From NCBI GenBank assembly GCA_031399315.1, contig JANNOS010000162.1:1-8874 (forward strand): a stretch of DNA of 8,874 nt, in the 5' to 3' direction. Source of the DNA: Methylotenera_A sp031399315 (GTDB lineage: Bacteria; Pseudomonadota; Gammaproteobacteria; Burkholderiales; Methylophilaceae). The notes under the pieces are model-generated. The model saw only the letters and a program-made list of their open reading frames with translations, was not told the origin of the DNA and did no database searches. This document shows positions 1 to 7,298 of this stretch, in pieces. The translations under genes were made by a program, and so were the position numbers. Position 1 is the stretch's first letter; each line of letters starts with the position of its first letter.

Positions 1-1510
1 CAAAAATTTGCGCCTGATTTTCAGCTGAAATACCTGCGCCATCGTCTAGTACTTCAAGTTGTATGAAGTCTTTTTCGTTTTGCACATTCACCTCAACCAT
101 ACTGTGCTCGGGCAAAATTTGTATCGCATTCATCAATAAATTCATCATTACTTGCGTCATTTGATCTTTATCTGCGATGATTTCAATAGCAGCTACTTGA
201 TTAAAAATAAGTTGCACATTTTTAGCCTTGGCTTGGCTGGTTAATAATGCAATAGCGTTTGAAATCATTTCGATTAAATTAAAAGTGGCTAGCACCAAGG
301 CGCGCGGTCGTGCCGCATCAATCAGACTCGAAACCAATTTATTCAGTCTTTCTGTCTCACTAATCACAAACCCGAGTACTTCGTGCCCCTCTTTTGAGAG
401 CTTAGGCTCACGTAGTAACAAATCCGCAGAAGAGCGCAATATTCCAAGCGGTGTGCGCACTTCGTGGCTCATCGCGGCAGCCATTTCACCCACTACCGCT
501 AGCTTGGCGGCACGTGTTAAATTGGCTTGAGACTTACTTAAGTCCTGCATCAGACTTTCAAACGCTTGCCCCAGTTCTTGCACTTCTGGTGGGCCCAATT
601 TTGGCGTAGCGGCCAACTGATTTTGTTTAAAGCTACGCACAAACGCACTAAGTTTTGCCAATGGTTGTGTAATTGCCTGCGCAATAGGTGTCACCAGCAA
701 AGCCGCCAGCAATAATGTACTCAATAATAACGCTAAGAAAACGTAGCCCAGCCGATGCACCGGCGCAACTGCAACTGAATGCAGTTTTTCGATGCGTACT
801 TGCCAATTTTGTAAATTCAGCCTGTTACTCAAATGTGCACTCACACGCATTTCATAGCCCGCTTCTACCTTATCCCAATTAGGCGTTGCGGCGAGCAAAT
901 CATCATTGCTATCTAGCAAAACAGCGGCAGTAGGATTTTTTACCGCTTTGTTTAACAAATCTTGTATCACTTGCCAGTTGAATTCAGCAACTAACAGCCC
1001 GATAGTTTGATCAGAATTAACATCCTTAATCTCTTGAAAAATCTTTAAGCCATTTTGTTGAATGGGTGCAAAGCTTAACAATTTATTTGCTAATCGCACT
1101 TGAAACCATATCTGAGCAGTCGAAACTTGCTTACCAATACTACGGGCATCGCTACTAGCCACCACTACACCACTAGGATCTACCGCATTAATAGCGAGAT
1201 AAACGTCCCCATAACTTGATTTTAATTCTTGCAAAAAAGTTGAAACACGCTTATCCACATCGCCAATTTTTATATCCTGCATCACTGCAAGTTGACTCCA
1301 GGAATGCACATTCTGCACACGCTCAAACATCACACGCTCAATGTCATTCGCCACTGTTTCACTCAGTGTTTGCATGTCGTGGGTAATTTCTTTTTTTAAG
1401 GCTTCTCTTGCTTGATAAAAGCTTAAAAAACTCACCAACATGGCAGGCAACAAGCCTGCCAGCAAAAATGCCAGCAATAAAAGCTGACGAATAGATAGAC
1501 GTTTAATCAA
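1..1510 (-). CDS. Sensor histidine kinase (Cache-like/HAMP/HisKA), C-terminus cut by window edge
   Basis: This is an inner-membrane two-component sensor that autophosphorylates on histidine and passes the phosphate to a response regulator. The 503 visible residues show TM1 at about 9-31, a roughly 220-residue periplasmic domain with a Cache/PAS-like stretch (DPSGVVVASSDARSIGK), TM2 near 258-277 and a HAMP linker from about 278. The H-box MSHEVRTPLG follows with the phospho-acceptor His349, then the N-box NLLMNA with Asn461 and the G1 box DDGAGIS (490-493). The F and G2 boxes lie beyond base 1. The start is TTG at 1508-1510, the first possible start after an in-frame TAA. The next ATG (1439-1441) would cut into TM1. 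No convincing Shine-Dalgarno sequence precedes the TTG, so the start is the weakest part of the call. The layout resembles sensors that pair with NtrC-type regulators, but the partner is outside the window. The gene is divergent from the porin/binding-protein operon, which may be its input or target (inference). Confidence 0.93.
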   Translation of the reverse strand, partial: MIKRLSIRQLLLLAFLLAGLLPAMLVSFLSFYQAREALKKEITHDMQTLSETVANDIERVMFERVQNVHSWSQLAVMQDIKIGDVDKRVSTFLQELKSSYGDVYLAINAVDPSGVVVASSDARSIGKQVSTAQIWFQVRLANKLLSFAPIQQNGLKIFQEIKDVNSDQTIGLLVAEFNWQVIQDLLNKAVKNPTAAVLLDSNDDLLAATPNWDKVEAGYEMRVSAHLSNRLNLQNWQVRIEKLHSVAVAPVHRLGYVFLALLLSTLLLAALLVTPIAQAITQPLAKLSAFVRSFKQNQLAATPKLGPPEVQELGQAFESLMQDLSKSQANLTRAAKLAVVGEMAAAMSHEVRTPLGILRSSADLLLREPKLSKEGHEVLGFVISETERLNKLVSSLIDAARPRALVLATFNLIEMISNAIALLTSQAKAKNVQLIFNQVAAIEIIADKDQMTQVMMNLLMNAIQILPEHSMVEVNVQNEKDFIQLEVLDDGAGISAENQAQIF

Positions 1511-1589
1511 GCTGATGACTGGGAGTTATGAGACAATTATTGCCTGTTAAAAATGCTGCCCGTGTATGACACACAAATAATGCAGTAGT

Positions 1590-1593
1590 GGAG
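1590..1593 (+). promoter_or_regulatory. Ribosome binding site deciding the porin start
   Basis: GGAG lies 6 bases before ATG at 1600. It overlaps the alternative in-frame GTG at 1588, which has no such site. This favours ATG 1600 and gives a clean signal peptide with no extra leading residues. Confidence 0.6.
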
Positions 1594-1599
1594 CGCGAT

Positions 1600-2604
1600 A
1601 TGCAGAAATTTTTTATTTTCATGATGAGTAGTCTAGCCTTGAGTGCTGTGCTGTGCAAGCCTGTATTCGCTGATGAAGCAACAAGCTGGACAGATAATTT
1701 TAAATTAGGCGGCTACTCTAGCGCGGGCATCATCCTGCATCGCGATCAAGAAGCGGAAGCCGCGATTAACGAAATTAGTTTAATCCTCACTTGGCAAAAT
1801 GACAGCCGTTTAAGCTTCTTTGGCGAGCTTGAATTAGAGCGCCCACTGGCCTGGAATGACAGCGATAAATTTAGCCATAGAGAAAGTCATCTAGATTTAG
1901 AACGGCTATATTTCGATTACAACTTATCTGAAAAAATGAACTTTCGCGCAGGCCGTTTTTTCACCCCCAATAGCCGTTGGAACTTGCTTCATGCACCGCC
2001 GCTTGTGTGGACAAGCTCGGAACCACTCACAGTTTCTGAGTTATTTCCTGAGGGTACTAACGGCATTATGCTGTATGGCGCACTACCATTAAATAACGGC
2101 GCACTAGAGTACCAAGTGTTTGGTGAGTTGCTGGAAGACCAAGAGCAGGAGGAGGACGAACTAAAGTTCGAGCATGTACGTGGTGCTCGATTAAGCTATA
2201 AAAATCAATCTGAGCTGGGCTTGTCGCTACTATCATTTCGTGAAGAGAGTATCAACTCTGCCAGCTACCGCATGTTGGGCTTAGATTTTATTACCCATGT
2301 AAAAGAAATTGAAATTAGTGGCGAGGCCTTTCAACGCTTTAATACTAAAAACAAAGATGGTGGTAGCGGCGCGTATTTACAAACTGCCGTACCACTTAAC
2401 TCTGTTGGGTTAAATGATTGGTATTGGATTACGCGTCTAGAAACACTGCAACGCCCTGATGAAAGCTCTACAGAGCGTTGGTTACTTGGCGCAACATGGC
2501 GCGTTAAGCCGACACAATTATTAAAACTCGAATTTACGGGCGGCAGTAAAGAGCAAACCGAGTCGCCGCGCGGATTTTCAGCTTCATTTGCACTGTTTTT
2601 CTAA
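1600..2604 (+). CDS. Porin-like outer-membrane beta-barrel protein
   Basis: The product is 334 residues, probably an outer-membrane channel. A signal peptide covers residues 1-24 (MQKFFIF, hydrophobic core, PVFA/DEA cleavage). The mature part has many alternating amphipathic strands rich in aromatics (for example LDLERLYFDY, MNFRAGRFFTP, RWLLGATWRV) and an acidic loop near EDQEQEEDE. It ends in a strand closing with FALFF, and a terminal Phe is the classic recognition signal for the outer-membrane BAM machinery. The segment RWNLLHAPPLVWTSS is, from memory, typical of small uncharacterised porin-like proteins. The substrate is unknown. The start at ATG 1600 is chosen over GTG 1588 because of the GGAG site. 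The stop codon overlaps the start of the downstream binding-protein gene (TAATG), so the two are translationally coupled. No certain promoter was found in the 89-base gap to the divergent kinase. Confidence 0.83.
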   Translation: MQKFFIFMMSSLALSAVLCKPVFADEATSWTDNFKLGGYSSAGIILHRDQEAEAAINEISLILTWQNDSRLSFFGELELERPLAWNDSDKFSHRESHLDLERLYFDYNLSEKMNFRAGRFFTPNSRWNLLHAPPLVWTSSEPLTVSELFPEGTNGIMLYGALPLNNGALEYQVFGELLEDQEQEEDELKFEHVRGARLSYKNQSELGLSLLSFREESINSASYRMLGLDFITHVKEIEISGEAFQRFNTKNKDGGSGAYLQTAVPLNSVGLNDWYWITRLETLQRPDESSTERWLLGATWRVKPTQLLKLEFTGGSKEQTESPRGFSASFALFF

Positions 2605-3101
2605 TGCGTAAATTTTTTATTTTTACAGCATTCTTGTGCGTCATACAAATGACGCCTACTTTAGTGGCGAGCGCTTTGGCTAATGAATCCATTATTGCAG
2701 TCATTGTTGCCAGCAATCAAAGTATTGACGACCTAAAATTAGCGCCCAACCAACTCAGCCTGATTTATTGGCGTAAACAACTTTATTGGCCAAAAGGGCT
2801 ACGCATCAAACCCGTTAATTTAAGTACAGCGAATCCCTTAAGACAACAATTTTCGCAAACAATATTAGGTGGCCTGCCAAAAACACAAATTGATTACTGG
2901 AACGGCCAGTACTTTAACGGTGTGTTACCGCCGTATACAGTCAACTCAGAAGAAGCGGTAATACGCTTTGTAGCACAAACTAACGGAGCTATTGGATATG
3001 TGCAAGCTTGCCTTGTAGATGAACGCGTAAAAGCGGTCATTTGGTTGATGCCAAACCGCAACGTTTTGTCTGAAAAACCCACACTAAACTGCACTAAGTA
3101 A
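2604..3101 (+). CDS. Small periplasmic PstS-like substrate-binding protein
   Basis: This 165-residue secreted protein is of the PBP-like (phosphate ABC transporter substrate-binding) type. The signal peptide covers about 1-27 (MRKFFIF..., cleavage after ALA). The body follows the pattern of short one-domain PstS relatives: a strand IIAVIVA, a segment ending LIYWRKQLYWPKG (the family's iron/phosphate-binding-protein-like FxGK/W region), IKPVNLS, R80QQFSQTILG, YWNGQYFNGVLPP, SEEAVIRFVAQTNGAIGYV. The length, about half a full PstS, is usual for this subgroup. A complete ABC transporter is not present next to it, so a sensing role or a ligand hand-off to the porin or kinase is more likely than classical transport (inference). 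The ATG overlaps the porin stop by one base. The N-terminal coding sequence is nearly the same as that of the porin. The gene converges on the EamA gene with a 19-base gap and no clear terminator hairpin. Confidence 0.82.
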   Translation: MRKFFIFTAFLCVIQMTPTLVASALANESIIAVIVASNQSIDDLKLAPNQLSLIYWRKQLYWPKGLRIKPVNLSTANPLRQQFSQTILGGLPKTQIDYWNGQYFNGVLPPYTVNSEEAVIRFVAQTNGAIGYVQACLVDERVKAVIWLMPNRNVLSEKPTLNCTK

Positions 3102-3120
3102 AGGTTTGATTGGTTGGCGA

Positions 3121-3543
3121 TTATTTTTTTGCAATCACAAACAAGCCTGCAATAATCAACAATGCGCCTAGCAATATGCGTAATGTAATAGCTTCTTTAA
3201 GTAGCCACCAGGCCAATAACATTGCAATCACTACACTGCCTTTGTCTATCAACGCCACAGTTGCCACATCACCCACTTTTAACGCTTTGTAATAAAAAAT
3301 CCAAGAGCCAGCAGTTGTCAGCGCTGAAACTGCTAGCCAAATATAATTAACCTTTTGCAGCGACTTAACCTCATTAGGTGACACTGCCAATGCCGAAAAA
3401 ACCAATACAAAGGCACAGACAAATAAGGTGCGAATAGTGAGCCCCAACTCTGCTGAAATACCTGCCAATCCTTGTTTAGCAACTACAGAGGTAAAGCCTG
3501 CAAATACTGCAGAAACGATTGCATAGATAACCCAACGCTCCAT
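3121..3543 (-). CDS. Half-size EamA/DMT-family transporter
   Basis: The product is a 140-residue, very hydrophobic protein with about five membrane segments (roughly 4-22, 32-52, 67-85, 90-112, 116-137) and a short basic C-terminus (AKK). It corresponds to one EamA repeat. Features seen are an N-terminal segment with FAGFTSVVAKQGL, the YYKALKVGDVATVALIDKGSVVIAML stretch (split here as residues 84-94 and 95-109) and the closing LLKEAITLRILLGALLIIAGLF. Full DMT permeases carry two such units, so this protein probably works as a dimer. Substrates in this superfamily range from metabolites to lipid-linked sugars (ArnE/ArnF are small members). The specificity here cannot be read from sequence, and a link to lipid carriers rests only on the operon. 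It starts at ATG 3541-3543 with AGAGG just upstream and is the last gene of the five-gene operon, 21 bases after its neighbour. Confidence 0.85.
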   Translation of the reverse strand: MERWVIYAIVSAVFAGFTSVVAKQGLAGISAELGLTIRTLFVCAFVLVFSALAVSPNEVKSLQKVNYIWLAVSALTTAGSWIFYYKALKVGDVATVALIDKGSVVIAMLLAWWLLKEAITLRILLGALLIIAGLFVIAKK

Positions 3544-3564
3544 AAACCTCTTTCAGAAAAACAC

Positions 3565-3957
3565 TCACTGCAAGTATTTACGATATGCCTCGTAACACAT
3601 AAACCATAGCGAGTACACGGTGATTCTTCCCCAAAAATCAACAAATATAATCATATCGGGCGTATTACTAATTTTGTCAAAATACGCCATTAATAGAAAA
3701 AATGGAATATTTAGTGAAATTAAAATTACTACGCTATTTCTTAGCACTTTATTAGGCGATATGTATTTTAAATACAGGGCAAAACCTATAAACCATAATG
3801 AATAAACAGTAAAACGACCCCAAAAATCAATAAATACTGCCGATTTTGCGTCTGTACTTAACAAGTGGAAATAAGCCATCACTAAAAAAATGGCAGTATT
3901 TGCTACCACCAAGAACGCTAAGAAGTTTTTTAGCTTTTTATATTTCACTACTGCCAT
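3565..3957 (-). CDS. Unrecognised membrane protein made of two direct repeats (FWGRxTVYSLWF)
   Basis: I do not recognise this 130-residue protein. It consists of two tandem copies of a unit of about 56 residues, at 11-66 and 74-129. They align without gaps at an offset of 63 residues, with 26 identities. The shared core is MAYF, then a variable turn, then an F-x-DFWGR-x-TVYSLWF block, ending YxKY. Each unit appears to hold two membrane segments (about 12-30 and 42-62; 75-93 and 105-122), giving four in all, with the conserved D-F-W-G-R at the start of the second segment of each unit. The acidic and basic residues at a membrane boundary could form an ion-binding or pairing site (inference). 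A good ribosome site, AAAGGA, sits 6 bases before the ATG. The gene lies between the DUF347 protein (26-base gap) and EamA (21-base gap), so it is clearly part of the operon. The function is unknown. Confidence 0.85.
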   Translation of the reverse strand: MAVVKYKKLKNFLAFLVVANTAIFLVMAYFHLLSTDAKSAVFIDFWGRFTVYSLWFIGFALYLKYISPNKVLRNSVVILISLNIPFFLLMAYFDKISNTPDMIIFVDFWGRITVYSLWFMCYEAYRKYLQ

Positions 3958-3963
3958 TTATAT

Positions 3964-3969
3964 TCCTTT
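3964..3969 (-). promoter_or_regulatory. Ribosome binding site of the two-repeat membrane protein
   Basis: On the minus strand AAAGGA stands 6 bases before the ATG at 3957. This is one of the clearest Shine-Dalgarno sites in the operon and supports the two-repeat gene as a real translated gene. Confidence 0.7.
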
Positions 3970-3983
3970 ATAAATCTTAATTA

Positions 3984-4739
3984 TTAATGCGCGTTAATTT
4001 TGGCCGCGCGCTGCGGAAAAAACATAATGCAAACAATGATGATAATAAGTAACGTTGCCGATGCGCCATATCGACTTAAAGCAAGCCCGCCATCGGCAAT
4101 AGGCTTATCAAGAAAATCACCTACAACTGCCCCAAGTGGTCGCGTCACGATAAATGCTGTCCAAAAAAGTAAGGTTTTAGATAAGTTTGTAAAATAGTGT
4201 GCACCAACTATAGCCACTAACATGCCACCAAAAATAAGCGCCGCGCCTAAATAGCCCAGCCCGGCCGTATCTGCTGTCCAATCACCCAGCGCTGTGCCCA
4301 AGGTTTGTGAAAACATGATAGTAACCCAATAAAATAGCTCCGCTTTTGGTGAGCTTAGCGCGTTTACAGAAACCGAACCTAGCGTTTTGTACCAAACGGC
4401 TAAAGATGCCATCAACAAAATAAACAGCAGCATAGAGCCGCCTGTGTAGTCAATACCAAGCGAGCGAGTGGCAAAATCTGCCAGCGTGGTACCAACAGTA
4501 GTTGTAGCAATAATGGTTGTCCAATATAAATAAGGATGAAATTGTTTAGCTTTGATTTGTGCGCTAACTGCAACAAAGAAAATGCCTGCAAATATCAAGG
4601 TACTCAGCAAATAACCTAGATTCATCGACATGGATACAGCGTCACCCGCAGTTTCACCGAGTGTTGTGGCCAAAATTTTGATTACCCAAAAAATGAGGGT
4701 TAACTCTGGTACTTTACTTAAGGCATTATTTTGATTCAT
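3984..4739 (-). CDS. COG4705 membrane protein with four DUF347 repeats
   Basis: The product is a 251-residue polytopic inner-membrane protein. It carries four copies of a unit starting with an aromatic-Trp pair and followed by a T/P-LG-x-x-x-x-D motif: FW at 17-18 with TLGETAGD (26-33), YW at 72-73 with TVGTTLAD (81-88), YW at 137-138 with TLGTALGD (146-153), and FW at 192-193 with PLGAVVGD (201-208). This matches the known architecture of the DUF347 repeat family: four tandem units, each with two membrane segments and a conserved Trp. The repeated acidic residue within the membrane region suggests handling of a cation or a small polar group, but no activity is assigned here. ATG 4737-4739 lies 12 bases after the eptA stop, with only a weak A-rich ribosome site, so translation may depend on coupling. 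Confidence 0.9.
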   Translation of the reverse strand: MNQNNALSKVPELTLIFWVIKILATTLGETAGDAVSMSMNLGYLLSTLIFAGIFFVAVSAQIKAKQFHPYLYWTTIIATTTVGTTLADFATRSLGIDYTGGSMLLFILLMASLAVWYKTLGSVSVNALSSPKAELFYWVTIMFSQTLGTALGDWTADTAGLGYLGAALIFGGMLVAIVGAHYFTNLSKTLLFWTAFIVTRPLGAVVGDFLDKPIADGGLALSRYGASATLLIIIIVCIMFFPQRAAKINAH

Positions 4740-4750
4740 GACTATTTTTT

Positions 4751-6397
4751 CTAGTTAGCATTACTTGTAAATGTTTGATTTTGCATCAACATGTCTTTTT
4801 GGGCTGCACACATTTTTGCATCTATTTCAAACGCGACTAGCAAGCTACAAAAAACGTCATCATGGCTCAATGGATAATCTTTGTAGGGCATTAGTTGCTC
4901 TTTTTTATAATCAAAATTCTTGCCCATCCAAACAATGGCTGGCACGTGGGTTTGCTCTTTTGGTGCGACTAGATATGGCGCGGCATGCAAGTAAAAACCA
5001 CTTTCGCCAAGTGATTCACCATGATCGCTCACATACAACATCGCAGTGGCATGGCTATCATCGTATTTCTTCAGCAAATCAATCACGTTAGATAAAAAAT
5101 AATCGGTATACAAAATCGCGTTATCGTAGCTGTTGTCGATTTCAACTTGGCTACAATCTCGCAATTCGCCCGTCATGCACATGGGCTTAAATTTCTCAAA
5201 CTCTTTCGGGTAACGTCGGTAATATTCGGGGCCGTGGTTGCCCATTTGGTGCAGCACAATTAAAATATCTTTGCCTTTTCTGGCCGCAATGTATTTATCT
5301 AAACCACTTAACATACCAATATCGCGGCATTCGCCTTCACACACTGGATTAAGTGTTGGGCTTTTAAAATCCTCGTACTTCATTCGTGTCGCCACGCCTT
5401 TTGAATCAGAATTATTATCGCGCCATAAAATTTGCACGCCGTGGTCAAACAATACATCTAGGACGTTTTCTTGGTTTAAAGCTGTCTCTTTGTCATAACC
5501 TTTTCTGCCCAAAGATGAAAACATACACGGCACAGAAACGCTGGTAGACGTACCGCAAGAACTTACATTGCTTAGGCTCACTACATTTTGTTTAGCTAAT
5601 AAGGGGTTGGTTTCTCGCGCATAACCATTTAATGAAAAGCGATCTGCACGTGCAGTTTCGCCAACAACCATAATCATCAGTTCTGTTCTTTTTACTGGCC
5701 CCACCATTTTGGCATCTTGCGCAAGCTGCTTTAAGGGCGATGCTTTTGCTATGCTAATTTGCTGCGTTACATACTTAATCACCGAATAAACGGTGTAGGT
5801 GGGGTTGGCATAAAAACGCGTAATTTTATGTTCGCGCCAAAACGAGGCATAGCCTGCTGTAAATGGCGCAATGAGTACAAATAGTGACAATACCAACATA
5901 CCTAACAACTTCAACCTAGATTTAAATTCCACACCTGTATTTTCAGATTTTGGAAAGTACTTAATCACCAACCAAGCGGGAATAAGACCAAATACAATGG
6001 TTCTAAGCAATAAACTGAAGCTTAACAAACCAGCAAACTCTTGCGAGTTGGTTTGGATGATGTTGTCTATCATCACCACATCTACAATCACACCAAACTT
6101 ATCCATATAATATGCCGCTTGTGAGGCGATGATTAAAAACAGCGCTAAAATCCAGCGTGTCGCTTTGCCGTGGCTAATGGTCAAAAAGAAAAGGCTACAA
6201 AGTATGCTAAAAAATGCCGCCAGCGACAACAAAAATGGCAAATTGTGCAAACTAAGCGGATAAATTTCTAAAATTCTGCTAAAAAGCGAAAAATTACCTG
6301 TGAGCATAATAAAGCCGACCACCAGCAAAATAGCGCGTGTTTGGCTACTTACGCGCGGAAAAAATTTAAGTAAATTATTTGGTAATGCAAACGTCAT
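4751..6397 (-). CDS. eptA: Phosphoethanolamine-lipid A transferase EptA/PmrC type
   Basis: This enzyme moves phosphoethanolamine from phosphatidylethanolamine to lipid A on the periplasmic face of the inner membrane, lowering surface negative charge. Its length, 548 residues, is normal for the family. About five membrane segments fill residues 22-185 and include the DNIIQTNSQE loop (111-120) that lines the active site. The periplasmic alkaline-phosphatase-like domain follows. Visible catalytic and metal residues are Glu247 (VVGETARADRFSLNGY), nucleophile Thr285 in SCGTSTSVSVPCMF, His388 (HQMGNHGP), Asp458-His459 (SDHGESLG) and His471 (YLHAAPY). Cysteine pairs 281/291, 353/357 and 407/415 match the expected disulfides. 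Nothing essential is missing. The ATG overlaps the PAP2 stop as ATGA, and GAG lies 8 bases upstream. In other bacteria eptA is often under PmrAB. Here the operon promoter looks sigma-54-dependent. Members of this family can raise polymyxin resistance, but substrate and phenotype are inferred. Confidence 0.96.
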   Translation of the reverse strand: MTFALPNNLLKFFPRVSSQTRAILLVVGFIMLTGNFSLFSRILEIYPLSLHNLPFLLSLAAFFSILCSLFFLTISHGKATRWILALFLIIASQAAYYMDKFGVIVDVVMIDNIIQTNSQEFAGLLSFSLLLRTIVFGLIPAWLVIKYFPKSENTGVEFKSRLKLLGMLVLSLFVLIAPFTAGYASFWREHKITRFYANPTYTVYSVIKYVTQQISIAKASPLKQLAQDAKMVGPVKRTELMIMVVGETARADRFSLNGYARETNPLLAKQNVVSLSNVSSCGTSTSVSVPCMFSSLGRKGYDKETALNQENVLDVLFDHGVQILWRDNNSDSKGVATRMKYEDFKSPTLNPVCEGECRDIGMLSGLDKYIAARKGKDILIVLHQMGNHGPEYYRRYPKEFEKFKPMCMTGELRDCSQVEIDNSYDNAILYTDYFLSNVIDLLKKYDDSHATAMLYVSDHGESLGESGFYLHAAPYLVAPKEQTHVPAIVWMGKNFDYKKEQLMPYKDYPLSHDDVFCSLLVAFEIDAKMCAAQKDMLMQNQTFTSNAN

Positions 6398-7152
6398 TTA
6401 TTTTTCTCGATTAGTATTTTTAGTGTGAAAAGTGTGAACAAAACCGCCCAAACCAACCAAGCTGTCCACAGGTTGTGTGATAAAAAATGCTCGCCGCGCA
6501 TCATTTGCGCCCAGCTCATGCTAAAACCCAGCATCAAAGCCAGCGCCAACATCGAGCCAGCGAATTTAGGTTTTGTATCACGAAACGCAAAGTAAAACGC
6601 CATTAGCGCAAAGCCGCCACTGGCGTGGCCGCCAGGAAAGCAATGGCCTGCTGCAACGCCTGCGGGTAAATGCTCAAACAAACCTAATAAAGGTAAATTT
6701 CCACCATACATTATTAAATCTTTAGGGCAGCCGTGCATACTGATGCTTTTAAAAAACGAAACCGCACTGGTTGAAACCGCCATGCCAATAAATGCCCAAA
6801 TAAATTGCTTTTGATGATTACCAATAAATTTATTTAAAATAGTCACTCTGGAAGCCGCATGGCCATTAGTTTGAATTATGGTGGGTTTCAGGCCCGCTAG
6901 TAATGAGGCAATTGCGACAAATATCATGCAATATTTCAAGCCTGTATGCATGAATTGTTCTAAAAATACTTGATGTTTTAACGGAAAACTGTGCGTTGCA
7001 GCATCAAAATATGGGGCAATCAAGTAGGTATCTAAACCCGTTTTAGGATAAATAAACAGCAGGAAATACGTACTTAACAACAAACCAACAATTTGTTGTG
7101 GATAAAAAAATTCGCCAACATTTGAGCGTAAAGTTTGATTTAAAGACGACAT
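6394..7152 (-). CDS. PAP2-family membrane phosphatase (lipid phosphatase)
   Basis: The product is a 252-residue inner-membrane phosphatase of the PAP2 superfamily, which removes phosphate from lipid-linked substrates such as lipid A, phosphatidylglycerol phosphate or undecaprenyl diphosphate. Motif 1 is K135-SISMHG-C-P (Cys142 where classic members have Arg), followed by KDLIMYGG. Motif 2 is GHCFPGGHASGG with His176. Motif 3 is RGEHFLSHNLW with His222. The Cys-Pro variant and the RGxHFLSH form are usual for this subgroup, as I recall it. About six membrane segments are seen. The start is ATG 7150-7152. An in-frame TTG at 7204-7206 would add 18 residues but falls within the -24 element of the promoter, upstream of the predicted transcription start, so it is rejected. 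Shine-Dalgarno is weak. It is the first gene of the operon and ends in a 4-bp overlap with eptA. It may dephosphorylate the lipid A site that EptA uses or otherwise tune lipid supply (inference). Confidence 0.9.
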   Translation of the reverse strand: MSSLNQTLRSNVGEFFYPQQIVGLLLSTYFLLFIYPKTGLDTYLIAPYFDAATHSFPLKHQVFLEQFMHTGLKYCMIFVAIASLLAGLKPTIIQTNGHAASRVTILNKFIGNHQKQFIWAFIGMAVSTSAVSFFKSISMHGCPKDLIMYGGNLPLLGLFEHLPAGVAAGHCFPGGHASGGFALMAFYFAFRDTKPKFAGSMLALALMLGFSMSWAQMMRGEHFLSHNLWTAWLVWAVLFTLFTLKILIEKNK

Positions 7153-7190
7153 TTGCAAACACTTTTTAGTTTTAATGACTGAAGTTATAC

Positions 7191-7206
7191 GCAAAACAAG
7201 TGCCAA
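7191..7206 (-). promoter_or_regulatory. Sigma-54 (-24/-12) promoter of the PAP2-eptA operon
   Basis: Minus strand reads TTGGCACTTGTTTTGC, then GTATAAC. TGGCAC (7205-7200) and TTGC (7194-7191) put exactly 10 bases between the invariant GG and GC, as sigma-54-RNA polymerase requires. The predicted transcription start is near 7180, leaving a leader of about 27 bases to ATG 7152. The 11-bp dyad GCCAAGTTGGC (7202-7212) overlaps the -24 element and may be chance. The core is shared with the divergent promoter at 7403. Confidence 0.78.
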
Positions 7207-7298
7207 GTTGGCGATTAAATTTAAAGGGTTTGCTAATGCCTTGCTTTGTATGGCTTTATTGAACTTGCTGACGAAAAAATTGATTCTGCACCCGATTT

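Noticed and set aside
228..530. Plus-strand open frame of 100 codons
   Set aside because: It is the reverse shadow of the kinase dimerisation and H-box region, with no family features of its own.
1540..1570. TTGCCT and TATGAC as a sigma-70 promoter for the porin operon
   Set aside because: The 19-bp spacing and poor match to both hexamers are no better than chance in an A/T-rich gap.
3102..3130. Possible bidirectional terminator between the convergent binding-protein and EamA genes
   Set aside because: A T-run is present on the plus strand, but only a 5-bp GATTG/CAATC pairing spanning it could be found, not a proper stem before the T-run.
4940..4957. TGGCACGTGGGTTTGCT, resembling a third sigma-54 promoter on the plus strand
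   Set aside because: The GG-GC spacing is 11 rather than 10, it lies inside eptA in the antisense direction, and no plus-strand gene follows.
7202..7212. GCCAAGTTGGC dyad as a repressor operator
   Set aside because: Half of it is the -24 promoter element itself; 5-bp arms alone are too short to claim an operator.
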